A stretch of DNA of 64,000 nucleotides from DATFVA01 sp963832355 (GCA_963832355.1 CAWHTX010000002.1:14024-78023), one strand, 5' to 3'; positions 9,963 to 20,148 are shown, numbered from the stretch's first letter. Translations and numbers: made by a program. Notes: generated from the sequence alone by a model not told the origin.

Positions 9963-10483
9963 CAGGGAATAAGTCTCCTTATATCAATTGGTTTCGCCTC
10001 GTTCTCTGCCTCACCTTTATCTTTCCCGCCGATCTTTAATCCTGCCACCTTGTAATAATTATATCCGTGATACTTTCCTTCTCCATCAATGAGAAGATCT
10101 TCTTTTTCATAAACCAGGTTCTGCCTGTCATATTCGGCCATTTCGAAATCGGGTGTAAGCTGAATTGCGTAAGTAGGACAGGCGTCTTCGCAGTATCCGC
10201 AGAAGATGCATCTCGAAAAATTTATTCTGAAGAATTCAGGATATCTCCTGTTGTTTTCATCCTCAGTAGCCTGAAGCGAAATGCAGTCAACAGGACAGGC
10301 TACTGCGCAGAGGTAGCAGGCAACGCATCTTTCACCTCCGTCGGGATCACGCGATAATATTATTCTTCCACGCCACCTGGGAGGCAGATAAGACTTCTCT
10401 TCAGGATACTGGATAGTGTCCCTCGGACTAAAAGCATGCTTGAAGGCAGCCCATATCGTTCTCAAATTGCTAAACATATTCAA
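9962..10483 (-). CDS. nuoI: NADH-quinone oxidoreductase subunit I
   Basis: 173 residues, the peripheral-arm ferredoxin that passes electrons through two [4Fe-4S] clusters (N6a and N6b) towards NuoB. Two motifs are clear: CVACYLCAVACP and CIFCGYCEDACP, at about residues 55-66 and 94-105. The long N-terminal segment with an amphipathic stretch is typical. It starts 53 bases after the end of nuoH and shares one base with nuoJ. Confidence 0.96.
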   Translation of the reverse strand: MNMFSNLRTIWAAFKHAFSPRDTIQYPEEKSYLPPRWRGRIILSRDPDGGERCVACYLCAVACPVDCISLQATEDENNRRYPEFFRINFSRCIFCGYCEDACPTYAIQLTPDFEMAEYDRQNLVYEKEDLLIDGEGKYHGYNYYKVAGLKIGGKDKGEAENEAKPIDIRRLIP

Positions 10484-10536
10484 CCATAATCATTATTTTA
10501 ATTTTACTTTCAATCTTCAATCTTTCATCATATCCT

Positions 10537-11490
10537 TCACGCCAGCGCAATTGCACCGGTAATCAGTAAATTCAAAAGTACCAGCGGGAGCAGGAATTTC
10601 CATCCATATTCCATTAACTGATCGTACCTGGGTCTCGGCATAGATGCCCGGAGCAGGATAAATATCGCGATGAAAACGAACATCTTTATCAGGAACCAAA
10701 CATACGGCGGAAGAAAGCTGAATCCCAGCCATCCGCCAAAATAAAAAGTGACAATAAGCGCCGAAATAAGCGTTATTCCCAGGTATTCACCAACAAAGAA
10801 CATCCCGAATTTCATACTGGAATACTCTGAATGATAGCCGGCAATAAGCTCACTCTCAGCTTCGGGGATATCAAACGGAAGACGGTGGGTTTCGGCAATA
10901 CCCGCCAGGAAGAACACTACAAAGCCCACAAACTGGGGGATAAAATTCCATATACCCGTCTGAGCTTCAACAATTCCACGAAGACTAAACGTCCCGTTAA
11001 GCAGTACAATTCCCATTAACGATAGTCCCATAAACACTTCATATGAAATCATTTGCGCTGATCCTCTTAGAGCACCTAATAAAGAGTATTTATTGTTCGA
11101 GGCCCAGCCGGCTAGGACAATACTGTATGCACCGATTGATGACATCGCCAGGAAGAAAAGAACTCCCACATTCATATCACTTACGAAGAGAGTGGGAGAA
11201 AATGGCACTACCGAAAAGGTCATCAGCACAGCTACCATAACAATAGTGGGAGCACCTATAAAGACGGGCTTATCAACAAACGACGGGACCCAGTCCTCTT
11301 TCATCAAAATCTTAAGAGTATCCGCCAGCACCTGCAGAAGTCCGAACGGTCCCACCCTGTTAGGTCCGTACCTGTCCTGGTAAAGGGCCAGCATCCTGCG
11401 TTCAACATATATTAGTCCTGCCGCAATCGACAGCATCACTATCAGTACACCCAGTATAATTACGACTTTAAGTATTACATCAACTATCAT
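10537..11490 (-). CDS. nuoH: NADH-quinone oxidoreductase subunit H
   Basis: 317 residues and eight or nine helices. It forms most of the quinone-binding chamber at the junction of the membrane and peripheral arms. Family signatures seen are YVERRMLALYQDRYGPNRVG near the N-terminus and the acidic loop AETHRLPFDIPEAESELIAG. The start overlaps the end of nuoG by 11 bases. Confidence 0.96.
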   Translation of the reverse strand: MIVDVILKVVIILGVLIVMLSIAAGLIYVERRMLALYQDRYGPNRVGPFGLLQVLADTLKILMKEDWVPSFVDKPVFIGAPTIVMVAVLMTFSVVPFSPTLFVSDMNVGVLFFLAMSSIGAYSIVLAGWASNNKYSLLGALRGSAQMISYEVFMGLSLMGIVLLNGTFSLRGIVEAQTGIWNFIPQFVGFVVFFLAGIAETHRLPFDIPEAESELIAGYHSEYSSMKFGMFFVGEYLGITLISALIVTFYFGGWLGFSFLPPYVWFLIKMFVFIAIFILLRASMPRPRYDQLMEYGWKFLLPLVLLNLLITGAIALA

Positions 11491-14326
11491 TTTTCTTTAC
11501 GACTATCCAATCATTATAATTAACATTAAGCCTCCTCCTCCTGACCGGCTTACTGTATAGAACAGTTTTGCCCGGAAGGACAGGGATGCCGACTATACCG
11601 CGCGGAATTCCTTTCTTTATTTTAACAGGCAGTCTGAATACTTTTTCACCAGCAATGATCTCCGCCTGTTCATCCTGTTTAATACCGGAGGCGGCAACAT
11701 CATCGGGATTCATCCACAGGCAGAGTTCAGGGATCACTTCGTTAACGGCAGGTGCTTCTGCACTTAATTCCTCTGAACCAAAGATGTGGTAAACGGGCAC
11801 TGCCAGGTATTCATCTTTCCGGCTCTCAAACCTTTTCAGCTGCAGGTCATAATAGCTTAAACCGGCAGATACATTTCTTTCGAATAATCTTCTTCCCGGG
11901 TCGCCGCCATGCAGCGGTCCCCCCACTTCGATCTGGTATTTATTTATTGATTGAACCGAATTCCATCCGGGTGACCAGAAATATGGGATCATCGATGAAG
12001 GCGGTTCTCCTCTGTAGCCTTCCATGGTGAAAGTCAGCGGTGAATCCGGATCGTCCGGAGGCTTTGGTTCACTAACATTTACATCTGCACGCATTGCAGT
12101 CCTGCCGCTGAACCGGTGAGGTTCACGCGGGATCTTTTGACCGGCTATCCTGAAACCGGGAGGAGGAGTAATTGTAGTAATATCCTTTAGAACCGGGACT
12201 GCTGCTGCTATTTCTTCCAAAAGATCTTCATAACTTATTTCAGCAGTTTGGGAAACAAGGTTTTCAGCAGTACTTTTCTTTCCCTGTTCACCGGCCTCAC
12301 CAGGTGCTTTTCCTGATGCGTCGTTTTCTAGTTCATTCCCGGAACCGGAAGCAGAATTGGATGTCTCCGCATCGGGTGAGACAACAGATAAGAGCCTTGC
12401 CATTAACCGCCAGCTTTCCATAATCTCTTTATTGTCAGGCTTATAAACCTGGTAATACCTTTGAGCCCGTCCCTCGTTATTCACAAAGGTGCCGTCAGAT
12501 TCCGCGAATGTTCCTGCCGGGATAATAATATCCGATATTTCAGTTGTCTCATTCTCAAGGCACTCGATCGTGACCAGTTTTGAATTCTCTGATAATCTCT
12601 TCGACAATTCCTCATCAAGTTCAGATAAATCGTTCTTCAGGTTTATCACAACTTTCTCTTTAACGTTCTGAAGAGAATCAAGAGGTTTGCCGTCAAGCAG
12701 CATGAGTCCCACACTGTTGGCTTTTGGAAAGACAAAGCTGAGCGACAGGTCTTTCCCGCTCTTTTGCAATGCATTTGCGGCATTTACGGCAGAACTGATG
12801 ACCTGCTCAGACAAACATCCTGTGCCGGTTATAATCAGCGGCTTCTCTGCATTGGAGAAGTCGTCATACACACGATCAACAAATTTTTTCTCATCTTCTG
12901 TAAGACTATCCGGCGCCTTAACCTTATTATCAAAACGTGAGGCAATGGCATTACCGATCCTTGAGATATCATCAGGCGCAAGAGATATTGTTAATGCTGA
13001 TACCTCCTCCAGCTTTGTTGTATATGAAGATGCTACGTACAGCGGAAGCTTCTCTTCCTGTATAGCTTCACGCACAGCAGCTTCCTGCCAGGCAGGGACT
13101 TTCATCTTTTCCAGGAGACCGGGACGAGGCTTCTTAATCGCCTGTCTTACAGACAACGCCAGCATCGGTGCGGTATTAGTAATATCTTCGCCAAGGATAA
13201 GTACTGCATCCGCCTGTTCAATATCCTGAAGAGATGGTGAATGGAATGCACCGCTTCTCATTACCTCGAGCTGGAGCTTCTGAAGCCGGTACTGCTCAGG
13301 AGTGATTCCAAGGAAATAATTATCATCGCCTACAAGCTTTTTCAGCAGGTAATTTGCTTCCAGTGAAGCACGGGGCGATCCGATGCCGATCACAGAATCA
13401 CTATCTGAAATATATTCGTTTACATTCGTTATTGCGGTTTCAAGATCAAGACTCTCTTTACCGCCATCATTTTTCATCTGTGCCTGTGTTATTCTTTTTT
13501 GGCTGTTCACAAATTCATAACCGAACCGTCCCCGGTCGCAAAGGAAATACCCGTTAACCTGATCGTTGTATCGGCTGAGAATTCTTCTGAGACTCCCGTA
13601 TCTTTCACCCGCAATGGTATTGCAGCCAACACTGCAGTGCACACAGATGGAAGGTGCGGTTGTTAAATCCCACTTACGGGTGTAATGCTGTTTAAGAGTT
13701 TTATCTGTAAAGACACCGGTCGGACAAACTTCAACAAGGTTGCCGCTGAACTCATTTTCCAGAACTCCGTCTTTATGTCGCCCAAAGAAAACATTATTAT
13801 GAGCCGCAAAAGCATCAAGATCGCGTCCATCAGCATAATTCCTGTAGAATCTTACACAGCGGTAACACTGAATGCACCTGTTCATTTCATGATTGACAAA
13901 GGGACCGAGATACTGGTTCCTGTATGTTCTTTTCTCAAACCTGAACCTTCTGTAATCGTGGCCGGACATAACAGTCATATCCTGAAGATGACATTCGCCT
14001 CCTTCATCGCAGACAGGACAATCGTGCGGGTGGTTTGTCATCAGCCATTCGATTATCTCTGCACGGAAACCCACAGCTTCCGGGTTCTTAAGTGAAATGA
14101 TCGTACCGTCGGATGCCGGTTCCATACATGCCATTACAAGCTTGCCTTTGTCATCGTTCTCGTCTTTGTATTTGATGATAGCACATTGTCTGCAGGCTCC
14201 TACCGATCCCATCGCCGGGTGCCAGCAGAAATACGGCAGGTTGTAGCCGAGAGAAAGGCACACATGCAGCAAATTCTGCTTTTCGTCTACTTCGTGTTTA
14301 ACTCCATCTATTGTTATAACAGCCAA
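11480..14326 (-). CDS. nuoG: NADH-quinone oxidoreductase subunit G
   Basis: About 948 residues. The N-terminal 220 residues carry one [2Fe-2S] and several [4Fe-4S] cluster motifs (CWHPAMGSVGACRQC; HPHDCPVCDEGGEC; CIQCYRCVRFYRN) and a further cluster motif CVHCSVGCNT begins the molybdopterin-oxidoreductase-like region. The start is taken as TTG at 14326: it lies 1 base after the nuoF stop, has GGAG 5 bases upstream, and the protein then begins at the ferredoxin fold (LAVITIDG, first residue Met). A Ser/Gly/Glu-rich linker near residues 645-690 separates the molybdopterin-like part from the C-terminal domain; such linkers vary between lineages. Confidence 0.94.
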   Translation of the reverse strand: MAVITIDGVKHEVDEKQNLLHVCLSLGYNLPYFCWHPAMGSVGACRQCAIIKYKDENDDKGKLVMACMEPASDGTIISLKNPEAVGFRAEIIEWLMTNHPHDCPVCDEGGECHLQDMTVMSGHDYRRFRFEKRTYRNQYLGPFVNHEMNRCIQCYRCVRFYRNYADGRDLDAFAAHNNVFFGRHKDGVLENEFSGNLVEVCPTGVFTDKTLKQHYTRKWDLTTAPSICVHCSVGCNTIAGERYGSLRRILSRYNDQVNGYFLCDRGRFGYEFVNSQKRITQAQMKNDGGKESLDLETAITNVNEYISDSDSVIGIGSPRASLEANYLLKKLVGDDNYFLGITPEQYRLQKLQLEVMRSGAFHSPSLQDIEQADAVLILGEDITNTAPMLALSVRQAIKKPRPGLLEKMKVPAWQEAAVREAIQEEKLPLYVASSYTTKLEEVSALTISLAPDDISRIGNAIASRFDNKVKAPDSLTEDEKKFVDRVYDDFSNAEKPLIITGTGCLSEQVISSAVNAANALQKSGKDLSLSFVFPKANSVGLMLLDGKPLDSLQNVKEKVVINLKNDLSELDEELSKRLSENSKLVTIECLENETTEISDIIIPAGTFAESDGTFVNNEGRAQRYYQVYKPDNKEIMESWRLMARLLSVVSPDAETSNSASGSGNELENDASGKAPGEAGEQGKKSTAENLVSQTAEISYEDLLEEIAAAVPVLKDITTITPPPGFRIAGQKIPREPHRFSGRTAMRADVNVSEPKPPDDPDSPLTFTMEGYRGEPPSSMIPYFWSPGWNSVQSINKYQIEVGGPLHGGDPGRRLFERNVSAGLSYYDLQLKRFESRKDEYLAVPVYHIFGSEELSAEAPAVNEVIPELCLWMNPDDVAASGIKQDEQAEIIAGEKVFRLPVKIKKGIPRGIVGIPVLPGKTVLYSKPVRRRRLNVNYNDWIVVKKNDS

Positions 14327-14327
14327 T

Positions 14328-15617
14328 TTATCTCCAGGGACAACTTTTATTATTAATATGTTCTTCAAAATCTTTCCGGAAATATTTAAGAGCACTCTGC
14401 AGAGGCTCAGCCGCGCCGGGAGCCAGGGCGCAGAATGTATTCCCGGGACCTAATCTTTTTGCATGCATTTCAAGCAGATCCAGGTCTTCCATCTTTCCGT
14501 TACCGTCATCAATTGCTTTCAATATTTTTTCTACCCACGGCAGACCTTCCCTGCAGGGTGTACACCAGCCGCAGGATTCCTGGGCAAAGAAATGTTCAAG
14601 GTTATGAACCATTGCAACGGGACAGGTTTTATCATCAAGGACTATCATGGTACCTGTACCCATACGACTGCCGTACTTCTGAAGGCTTGTAAAATCCATT
14701 GCTACATCCATATCCTTCTCAATAACAAAATCCGTGGATGCACCACCCGGGAGAGCCGCTCTTAACTTATAGCCGTCAAGCATTCCACCGGCAAGATCTT
14801 CTATGATTTCGCGCATAGGAGTGCCCATCGGAAGTTCCCATAGTCCCGGCTTCTTAACCCTTCCGCTTACACCGTACAATTTCGTTCCGCCCCCGCCTTT
14901 TTCATCAGACAGGGATAGTTTCTGAAACCATTCGGCCCCGTTATTAATTATCCCGGGCACACAACTGATCGTCTCTACGTTATTTACTATTGAAGGCTTA
15001 CCAAAAAGACCACTGGTCTGAGGATATGGAGGCTTTGCTCTTGGTGTTGCTCTCTTCCCTTCAAGCGCATTCAGCAACCCGGTTTCCTCACCGCACATAT
15101 AGCGGCCGACGCTTGTATGCAGTGCCATATCCAGCGAATAATCACTACCAAGAATATTCTTTCCAAGGTAGCCGGCATTGTAAGCCTCGCTGATAGCTTT
15201 TGTAACAGTTTTAGCTGAAGTCTTGTATGCCCAGCGCAGGAAGATAAAAGCTTTGTCTGCCTGTATTGCATAAGAACTGAGGATCATTCCTTCAATAAGA
15301 AGATGGGGATCATTCTCCAGAATAAGCCTGTCTTTAAACGTGCCGGGTTCCATTTCATCGGCATTACATAACATATACTTATGGGGGAAATCCTCTCCCA
15401 TCGGGACGAAGCTCCACTTCATTCCTGTTGAAAATCCTGCTCCCCCTCGTCCCATAAGATTCGCATCCTTCACCAATTTCTGCACGTCCTGGGGCTTCAT
15501 CTTAAGTACCTTTTTGACGGCCTGGTATCCACCATTCTTTTCGTAGTCCTTAAGACTTACAGGCGTCTCAAACGCTTCCATATTTCGGGTTAAAGGTTTA
15601 TCCATATTTCTCTTCAA
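14328..15617 (-). CDS. nuoF: NADH-quinone oxidoreductase subunit F (NADH/FMN-binding)
   Basis: 429 residues. It binds NADH and FMN and holds the N3 [4Fe-4S] cluster, so it is the entry point for electrons. Motifs are GRGGAGFSTGMKW (FMN/NADH glycine-rich loop), CGEETGLLNALEG and the cluster motif ESCGWCTPCREG. Its presence means that this complex I uses NADH rather than only ferredoxin or F420. It is followed after 1 base by nuoG and preceded by nuoE with a 34-base gap. Confidence 0.97.
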   Translation of the reverse strand: MKRNMDKPLTRNMEAFETPVSLKDYEKNGGYQAVKKVLKMKPQDVQKLVKDANLMGRGGAGFSTGMKWSFVPMGEDFPHKYMLCNADEMEPGTFKDRLILENDPHLLIEGMILSSYAIQADKAFIFLRWAYKTSAKTVTKAISEAYNAGYLGKNILGSDYSLDMALHTSVGRYMCGEETGLLNALEGKRATPRAKPPYPQTSGLFGKPSIVNNVETISCVPGIINNGAEWFQKLSLSDEKGGGGTKLYGVSGRVKKPGLWELPMGTPMREIIEDLAGGMLDGYKLRAALPGGASTDFVIEKDMDVAMDFTSLQKYGSRMGTGTMIVLDDKTCPVAMVHNLEHFFAQESCGWCTPCREGLPWVEKILKAIDDGNGKMEDLDLLEMHAKRLGPGNTFCALAPGAAEPLQSALKYFRKDFEEHINNKSCPWR

Positions 15618-15651
15618 TTCAAGATTCGGTATTTGTCAATCAACATTTTCA

Positions 15652-16116
15652 TCATTCATACTTTTCCAAAATCGCGTCCAGTTTATCAGGACTCAGATCT
15701 CTATGCAGATCATCATCTATCATTAAAGCAGGTGCATGATCGCAGGTACCAAGACAAGGAATCGGAAGTAAAGTAAAACGATCATCCTCTGTCGTTTCAC
15801 CAAACGATATTCCAAGTCTTTGCTGCAGATACTCATATATTTTAAGGTAACCCACTATCCAGCAGCTTATGCTGTCGCAGACAAGAATTACATGCCGGCC
15901 CACAGGCTTCCTGAATACCAGGCTGTAGAACGTCGCCACACTGTCGAGTTCATCGACGGTCATATCCAGGTAATCAGCAATATCCTTTAAACTCTCATCG
16001 GATACCCATCGCTTGTTTCGCTGCACAATTTTAAGCGCCTCGATGCACCCGGCTCTCTTTGTCGGATAGTCCTTCAGGTGCTCGTCAATTTCCTTTTTTT
16101 CATCTTCCGTCAGCAT
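15652..16116 (-). CDS. nuoE: NADH-quinone oxidoreductase subunit E
   Basis: 154 residues, thioredoxin-like [2Fe-2S] protein of the NADH-oxidising module. The four ligand cysteines lie in CDSISC and CLGTCDHAP. The N-terminal helical part (about 1-70) is typical. A 147-base spacer separates it from the upstream nuoCD gene, the longest gap inside the operon, holding only a weak hairpin without a T-run. Confidence 0.95.
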   Translation of the reverse strand: MLTEDEKKEIDEHLKDYPTKRAGCIEALKIVQRNKRWVSDESLKDIADYLDMTVDELDSVATFYSLVFRKPVGRHVILVCDSISCWIVGYLKIYEYLQQRLGISFGETTEDDRFTLLPIPCLGTCDHAPALMIDDDLHRDLSPDKLDAILEKYE

Positions 16117-16263
16117 TAAACTTCAGTGTTATTATTAATTCTTAAAAAAAACATAATACCTGATTTCACATTCACGCACATCAACTATCATTCGTTATCC
16201 ATCCCTTATCTTATATCATCTTTACCTGCTTCCGGCAGGCAATTTCACATCATCCATATTCAT

Positions 16264-18006
16264 CTATCTGTCCACATCCGCCAGTACAAAATCAATACTC
16301 CCCAGAATCGACAACAGGTCAGCCACAGTGTAGCCGCGACTTATATATGAGACCATCTGAATATGCGGAAACGAAGGAGTTCTTATTCTCACCCGGTAAG
16401 GAATTGTATCTCCGTTGCTTATAAGATAATAACCGTTATTTCCTTTCGAAGCTTCAACTCCTATAAATGCCTCACCGGGAGGAATAACCGGTCCCCAGCT
16501 CACATTCAGAAAATGAGTAATGAGCGTTTCAATATCGTGCATAGTATGCTCTTTTACCGGAGGTGTTGTAAGATGATGTTCCGATTTATAATTTCCTTCA
16601 GGCATATTCTTCATACATTGTTCAATTATCCTCAGACTCTGCCGCATCTCCTCAATCCGCACAAGCGCTCTGTCGTAACAATCACCGTTAATTGCGGTTG
16701 GTATATCAAAATCGAACTGATCATAGCCGGAATACGGACGCGTTTTACGGAAGTCCCACTCAAATCCTGTAGCACGAAGTCCGGGTCCGGTAATCCCCCA
16801 CTCAACAGCTTCTTCAGTATCGTATACTCCAATCCCTATGGTTCTTGCTTTGAAGATCCGGTTTTTCATTATCATATTATCATAATTTTTCAAACGCGGG
16901 GGGAAATAATCGATAAACTCCTTAACAAGTTTATCCCATCCCTTAGGCAGATCCTGTGCCACGCCTCCTATCCTGAACCAGTTGGGATGCATCCTGTCGC
17001 CGGTAACCGCGCCGACGATATCAAATATCTTCTCGCGATCACTGAACATATAGAACACAGGCGACATCATACCGAGATCCTGTGCAAAAGTACCATACCA
17101 CACAAGGTGGGAGGCTATCCTGAAAAACTCACTCATCATCACACGAATAACCTGTGCACGGGGCGGGACATCAATACCGGCCAGCTTTTCTACCGTAAGA
17201 ACATAGGCAAGGTTGTTAAGTACGCCTCCCAGGTAATCAACACGGTCTGTATATGGTATAAACGTATGCCACGATTGTCTTTCACCCATCTTCTCGGCGC
17301 CGCGGTGATGATAACCAATTTCCGGAACCACGTGGAGGATCTCCTCGCCGTCAAGCTGAAGTACCAGGCGAAGGACACCATGTGTACCGGGATGCTGGGG
17401 ACCAAGGTTAAGAAACATAAACTGATCATTTTCATCTTCACGTTCAAGTCCCCATTCTTCCGGCTTAAACTCCAGTACATCCTGCTCATACAAAGCCCTG
17501 TCTTCGGGCATTTGAAAAGGTCCCATTTCCGTTGCGCGCGCAGGATGTTCTTTCCTAAGCGGGTGGCCTTCCCACGTGTCCGGCATAAGAATACGCCGCA
17601 GGTTCGGATGCCCGTCAAACTTTATCCCGAACATATCGTAAACCTCGCGCTCGTACCAATCAGAATTCTGCCAGAGACCTGTTAACGACGGCACCTCAGC
17701 ATCCGTATCCATCAGAGGCACTTTTATCCTGGCGTCTTCATTCCGGTCGAAAGAAAGTAGATGGTATACTACTGTAAAATCATTAGCCTGTGATTCATTT
17801 CGTCTCGACCTTGTTCGTTCATCTATTGCCGTAAGATCGTAGAGCATTTTATAAGGTTTTGGAATATCATTCTTAAGGTAGGCCAGAACTTCAGGGAGAT
17901 GTTCTCTCTGGATCCAGATTGTGGGTACGTCATCCCTGGTTTCCTCGAACCGGAATTCGTAATCGGAAAAATTATTTTTCAGTTCATTATAAAGTGAATT
18001 TTCCAT
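16264..18006 (-). CDS. nuoCD: Fused NADH-quinone oxidoreductase subunits C and D
   Basis: 580 residues. Residues 1 to about 170 are NuoC (30-kDa subunit; motif YEREVYDMFGIKFDGHPNLRRI cut here to its recognisable parts YEREVYDMFGI and HPNLRRILM). Residues about 185-580 are NuoD (49-kDa), with GPQHPGTHGVLR and the C-terminal quinone-site segment ending VLADVDR. The fusion is in frame with a short linker. No strong ribosome site precedes the ATG at 18006, which lies 22 bases after nuoB, so coupled translation is likely. A long open frame on the opposite strand here is a codon-usage shadow. Confidence 0.96.
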   Translation of the reverse strand: MENSLYNELKNNFSDYEFRFEETRDDVPTIWIQREHLPEVLAYLKNDIPKPYKMLYDLTAIDERTRSRRNESQANDFTVVYHLLSFDRNEDARIKVPLMDTDAEVPSLTGLWQNSDWYEREVYDMFGIKFDGHPNLRRILMPDTWEGHPLRKEHPARATEMGPFQMPEDRALYEQDVLEFKPEEWGLEREDENDQFMFLNLGPQHPGTHGVLRLVLQLDGEEILHVVPEIGYHHRGAEKMGERQSWHTFIPYTDRVDYLGGVLNNLAYVLTVEKLAGIDVPPRAQVIRVMMSEFFRIASHLVWYGTFAQDLGMMSPVFYMFSDREKIFDIVGAVTGDRMHPNWFRIGGVAQDLPKGWDKLVKEFIDYFPPRLKNYDNMIMKNRIFKARTIGIGVYDTEEAVEWGITGPGLRATGFEWDFRKTRPYSGYDQFDFDIPTAINGDCYDRALVRIEEMRQSLRIIEQCMKNMPEGNYKSEHHLTTPPVKEHTMHDIETLITHFLNVSWGPVIPPGEAFIGVEASKGNNGYYLISNGDTIPYRVRIRTPSFPHIQMVSYISRGYTVADLLSILGSIDFVLADVDR

Positions 18007-18028
18007 AAAGTTGACTGAAGATGTAGTT

Positions 18029-18667
18029 TTATACTTCGTCAGGAGGACGTAATGTCTTCACCTTCATTCTTTCACTCCTTTTCTTTTCTCTCATAGAAAT
18101 TTTAGGAGCTTTCTGAACTCCCTGGGGACCAATCGCCCAGCTTAAAGGTCTTTTTTCTTTACCGGCTGCTTCCCTCAGAAGTACCAGTCCTTCCAGAAAT
18201 GCATCAGGACGGGGCGGACAACCGGGTACATACATATCAACCGGCATAAATTTGTCTACTCCCTGTACAACGCTGTATATGTCGTACATTCCACCGGAGT
18301 TTGCACAGGATCCCATAGAAATCACCCAGCGCGGTTCCATCATTTGTTCGTATAGTCTTTTTATGACGGGAGCCATCTTTATGAAGACTGTCCCTGCGAT
18401 GATCATTACATCTGCCTCTCTGGGGGTTCCCCGGATTACCTCCGCACCAAATCTTGAGATATCATACTTGCTGGTAATACTTGTGGCCATCTCGACGTAA
18501 CAGCAGGATAATCCGAAATTGAAAGGCCACATTGAGTTCTTCCTCCCCCACGCAATGAGCTCATCGAGCTTGCTCAGTACAACCGACTGCTGTACAGCCT
18601 GTTCAAATGAACCATTGCCCGCTATTGTTTTAACGGGGTCCATGGGATTTGTCAGCCACCACCTCAT
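18029..18667 (-). CDS. nuoB: NADH-quinone oxidoreductase subunit B
   Basis: 212 residues, carries the terminal N2 [4Fe-4S] cluster next to the quinone site. The ligand pattern is complete: tandem cysteines in LSCCYVEM, GSCANSGG and YVPGCPPRPDAF. The ATG at 18667 has AGGATGA upstream at good spacing. The C-terminal tail after about residue 170 is basic and longer than in the shortest homologues. It follows nuoA after a 96-base gap. Confidence 0.96.
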   Translation of the reverse strand: MRWWLTNPMDPVKTIAGNGSFEQAVQQSVVLSKLDELIAWGRKNSMWPFNFGLSCCYVEMATSITSKYDISRFGAEVIRGTPREADVMIIAGTVFIKMAPVIKRLYEQMMEPRWVISMGSCANSGGMYDIYSVVQGVDKFMPVDMYVPGCPPRPDAFLEGLVLLREAAGKEKRPLSWAIGPQGVQKAPKISMREKKRSERMKVKTLRPPDEV

Positions 18668-18763
18668 CTGTTCATCCTGGTTTGCATAGTCCTGATTTTC
18701 ATTAAATTAATAACTTCTATTGTATTGTAACCTTAATTATCTTTTATGCTCAAATTCAAATTC

Positions 18764-19207
18764 TTAATCTTTGATCTTCAACGACTTTCCTTTCAGCCGC
18801 TCGTGATAAACCTTGAGTATCTCTTTCCCCTTGGGACCAAAATCGAGCGCTCCAATCCTTAATTCATAAAGAAGAACTACCAGTAGTATCCCGATAAAAA
18901 TTGCAGCAGCTATGTATCCGCCCCATCCTAACTCACGGAATGCAATTGCCCAGGAGATGATAAAAGCCGTCTCCAGGTCAAATATCACAAAGAACATTGC
19001 GACTATATAAAAATGTACAGGGAAACGAACTCTTGCATCGCCTGTACTCTTTATACCTGATTCATAAATTGTGTCGGTTTGTTTCTCTCTGTGGTGTTGT
19101 CCCAGGAAATATGACGCAGCGACCATTCCTCCAACGATAAGGACAACCAGCCCTGCATACACTAGGAGAGGCCATAATTCAAACTGAGAAGTTAAAGCTA
19201 AGGACAA
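18764..19207 (-). CDS. nuoA: NADH-quinone oxidoreductase subunit A
   Basis: About 147 residues with three helices; the loop between helices 1 and 2 contains the usual YESGIKSTGDARVRF region and the second helix the FVIFDLETAFI motif. The frame is open to 19264 upstream, but I choose TTG at 19207, which has GGGAGAAAG at 8-base spacing and starts the protein just before its first helix. First gene of the nuo operon, so the operon promoter should lie in 19208-19437, a spacer shared with the divergent lipoprotein gene. Confidence 0.93.
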   Translation of the reverse strand: MSLALTSQFELWPLLVYAGLVVLIVGGMVAASYFLGQHHREKQTDTIYESGIKSTGDARVRFPVHFYIVAMFFVIFDLETAFIISWAIAFRELGWGGYIAAAIFIGILLVVLLYELRIGALDFGPKGKEILKVYHERLKGKSLKIKD

Positions 19208-19437
19208 TATTCTTTCTCCCGGAGGTTTAGTGTTTTGAAAATAACATTCCTGCCTTATTTGCAAGCAAAATTATGGAAGAATAACCAAACGGATTGTGAT
19301 GGGGATTAATAAGTACCCTTAGATATGATCCGGATGTGTCTTTTTTTTGAACTTATGAATATCTAATTGTTTGTGTATATTTAATGGATATTTCTAAATA
19401 AGCTATAACAAAACATATGAATCAAAAGGTGATAAAA

Positions 19438-20133
19438 ATGAAAAAAATCCTCCCCCTTATTCTTTTAGCTATAATGGTTACGTTCACTGCCTGTGAAAAT
19501 AAGAATGAAGAAGCAAATGAAAACCTTCCGGCCGGTACACATAAGATAACAGTAGCTGATTTCATTCAGACTCCAAATTATACCTACATAAAGGCTGATG
19601 AAAACGGTAATGAGTTCTGGATTGCTGTAACCAGGATGCAGCCTGAAAAAGGTCAGACTCTCTACTTCTCAAAAAGTATGGAAATGAAAAACTTCAAAAG
19701 CGATGCTCTTAACAGAACTTTTGAATCCGTTCTTTTTGTACAGGATGTATCGCCGACTCCCCCTTCAGCGGGACAGCCGGTAGGTCATCCCCAGGTGTAT
19801 AACCAAACAAAGCAGGATGTAAATGTTCAGCCCTTAAAAGACGGTAAAACCGTTGCCCAGATCTATGAGCAGAAGGATCAGCTGAACGGACAGATAGTAA
19901 AGGTTAAGGGTAAAGTTGTAAAATATAATCCCCATATTATGGGAAGGAACTGGATACATATTCAGGACGGAACCGGAAAAGATAATAATTTTGATCTGAT
20001 GGTTACCAGTGCCGATTCTGCCAGAGCAGGCGAACTGGTTGTTGTTGAAGGTACAGTTGAGATCAACCAGGATTTCGGTGCCGGCTACGCATACCCCGTT
20101 CTTCTTTCAAATGCTAAAGTAAAAGCACAATAA
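19438..20133 (+). CDS. Lipoprotein with OB-fold domain (NrfJ-like)
   Basis: About 231 residues. The start is the ATG at 19438, because AGGTGA lies 5 bases before it; a weaker ATG exists at 19417. A lipoprotein signal ends in TFTAC, so Cys near residue 20 would be lipidated. The mature part has an N-terminal small beta domain (GTHKITVADFIQTPNYTYIK...) and a C-terminal OB-fold (about residues 140-231, LNGQIVKVKGKVVKYN ... WIHIQDGTG). Similar proteins occur beside respiratory or cytochrome genes, but their function is not known to me. It ends in a clear terminator. Confidence 0.75.
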   Translation: MKKILPLILLAIMVTFTACENKNEEANENLPAGTHKITVADFIQTPNYTYIKADENGNEFWIAVTRMQPEKGQTLYFSKSMEMKNFKSDALNRTFESVLFVQDVSPTPPSAGQPVGHPQVYNQTKQDVNVQPLKDGKTVAQIYEQKDQLNGQIVKVKGKVVKYNPHIMGRNWIHIQDGTGKDNNFDLMVTSADSARAGELVVVEGTVEINQDFGAGYAYPVLLSNAKVKAQ

Positions 20134-20148
20134 CCCATAAATTATAAG

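Noticed and set aside
12687..13229. 180-codon plus-strand open frame opposite nuoG
   Set aside because: Serine-rich shadow of a conserved gene, with no ribosome site or domain.
16226..16240. CCTGC/GCAGG hairpin between nuoE and nuoCD
   Set aside because: Only a 5-bp stem and no T-run on the minus strand; not enough for an attenuator or terminator.
16363..17685. 440-codon open frame on the plus strand, opposite nuoCD
   Set aside because: It lies fully antisense to a strongly conserved gene, has no recognisable domain, and its composition is what the reverse of nuoCD gives.
19265..19300. TAATTTTG resembling a Bacteroidota -7 box upstream of nuoA
   Set aside because: No -33 TTTG was found at the required distance, so a promoter could not be supported.
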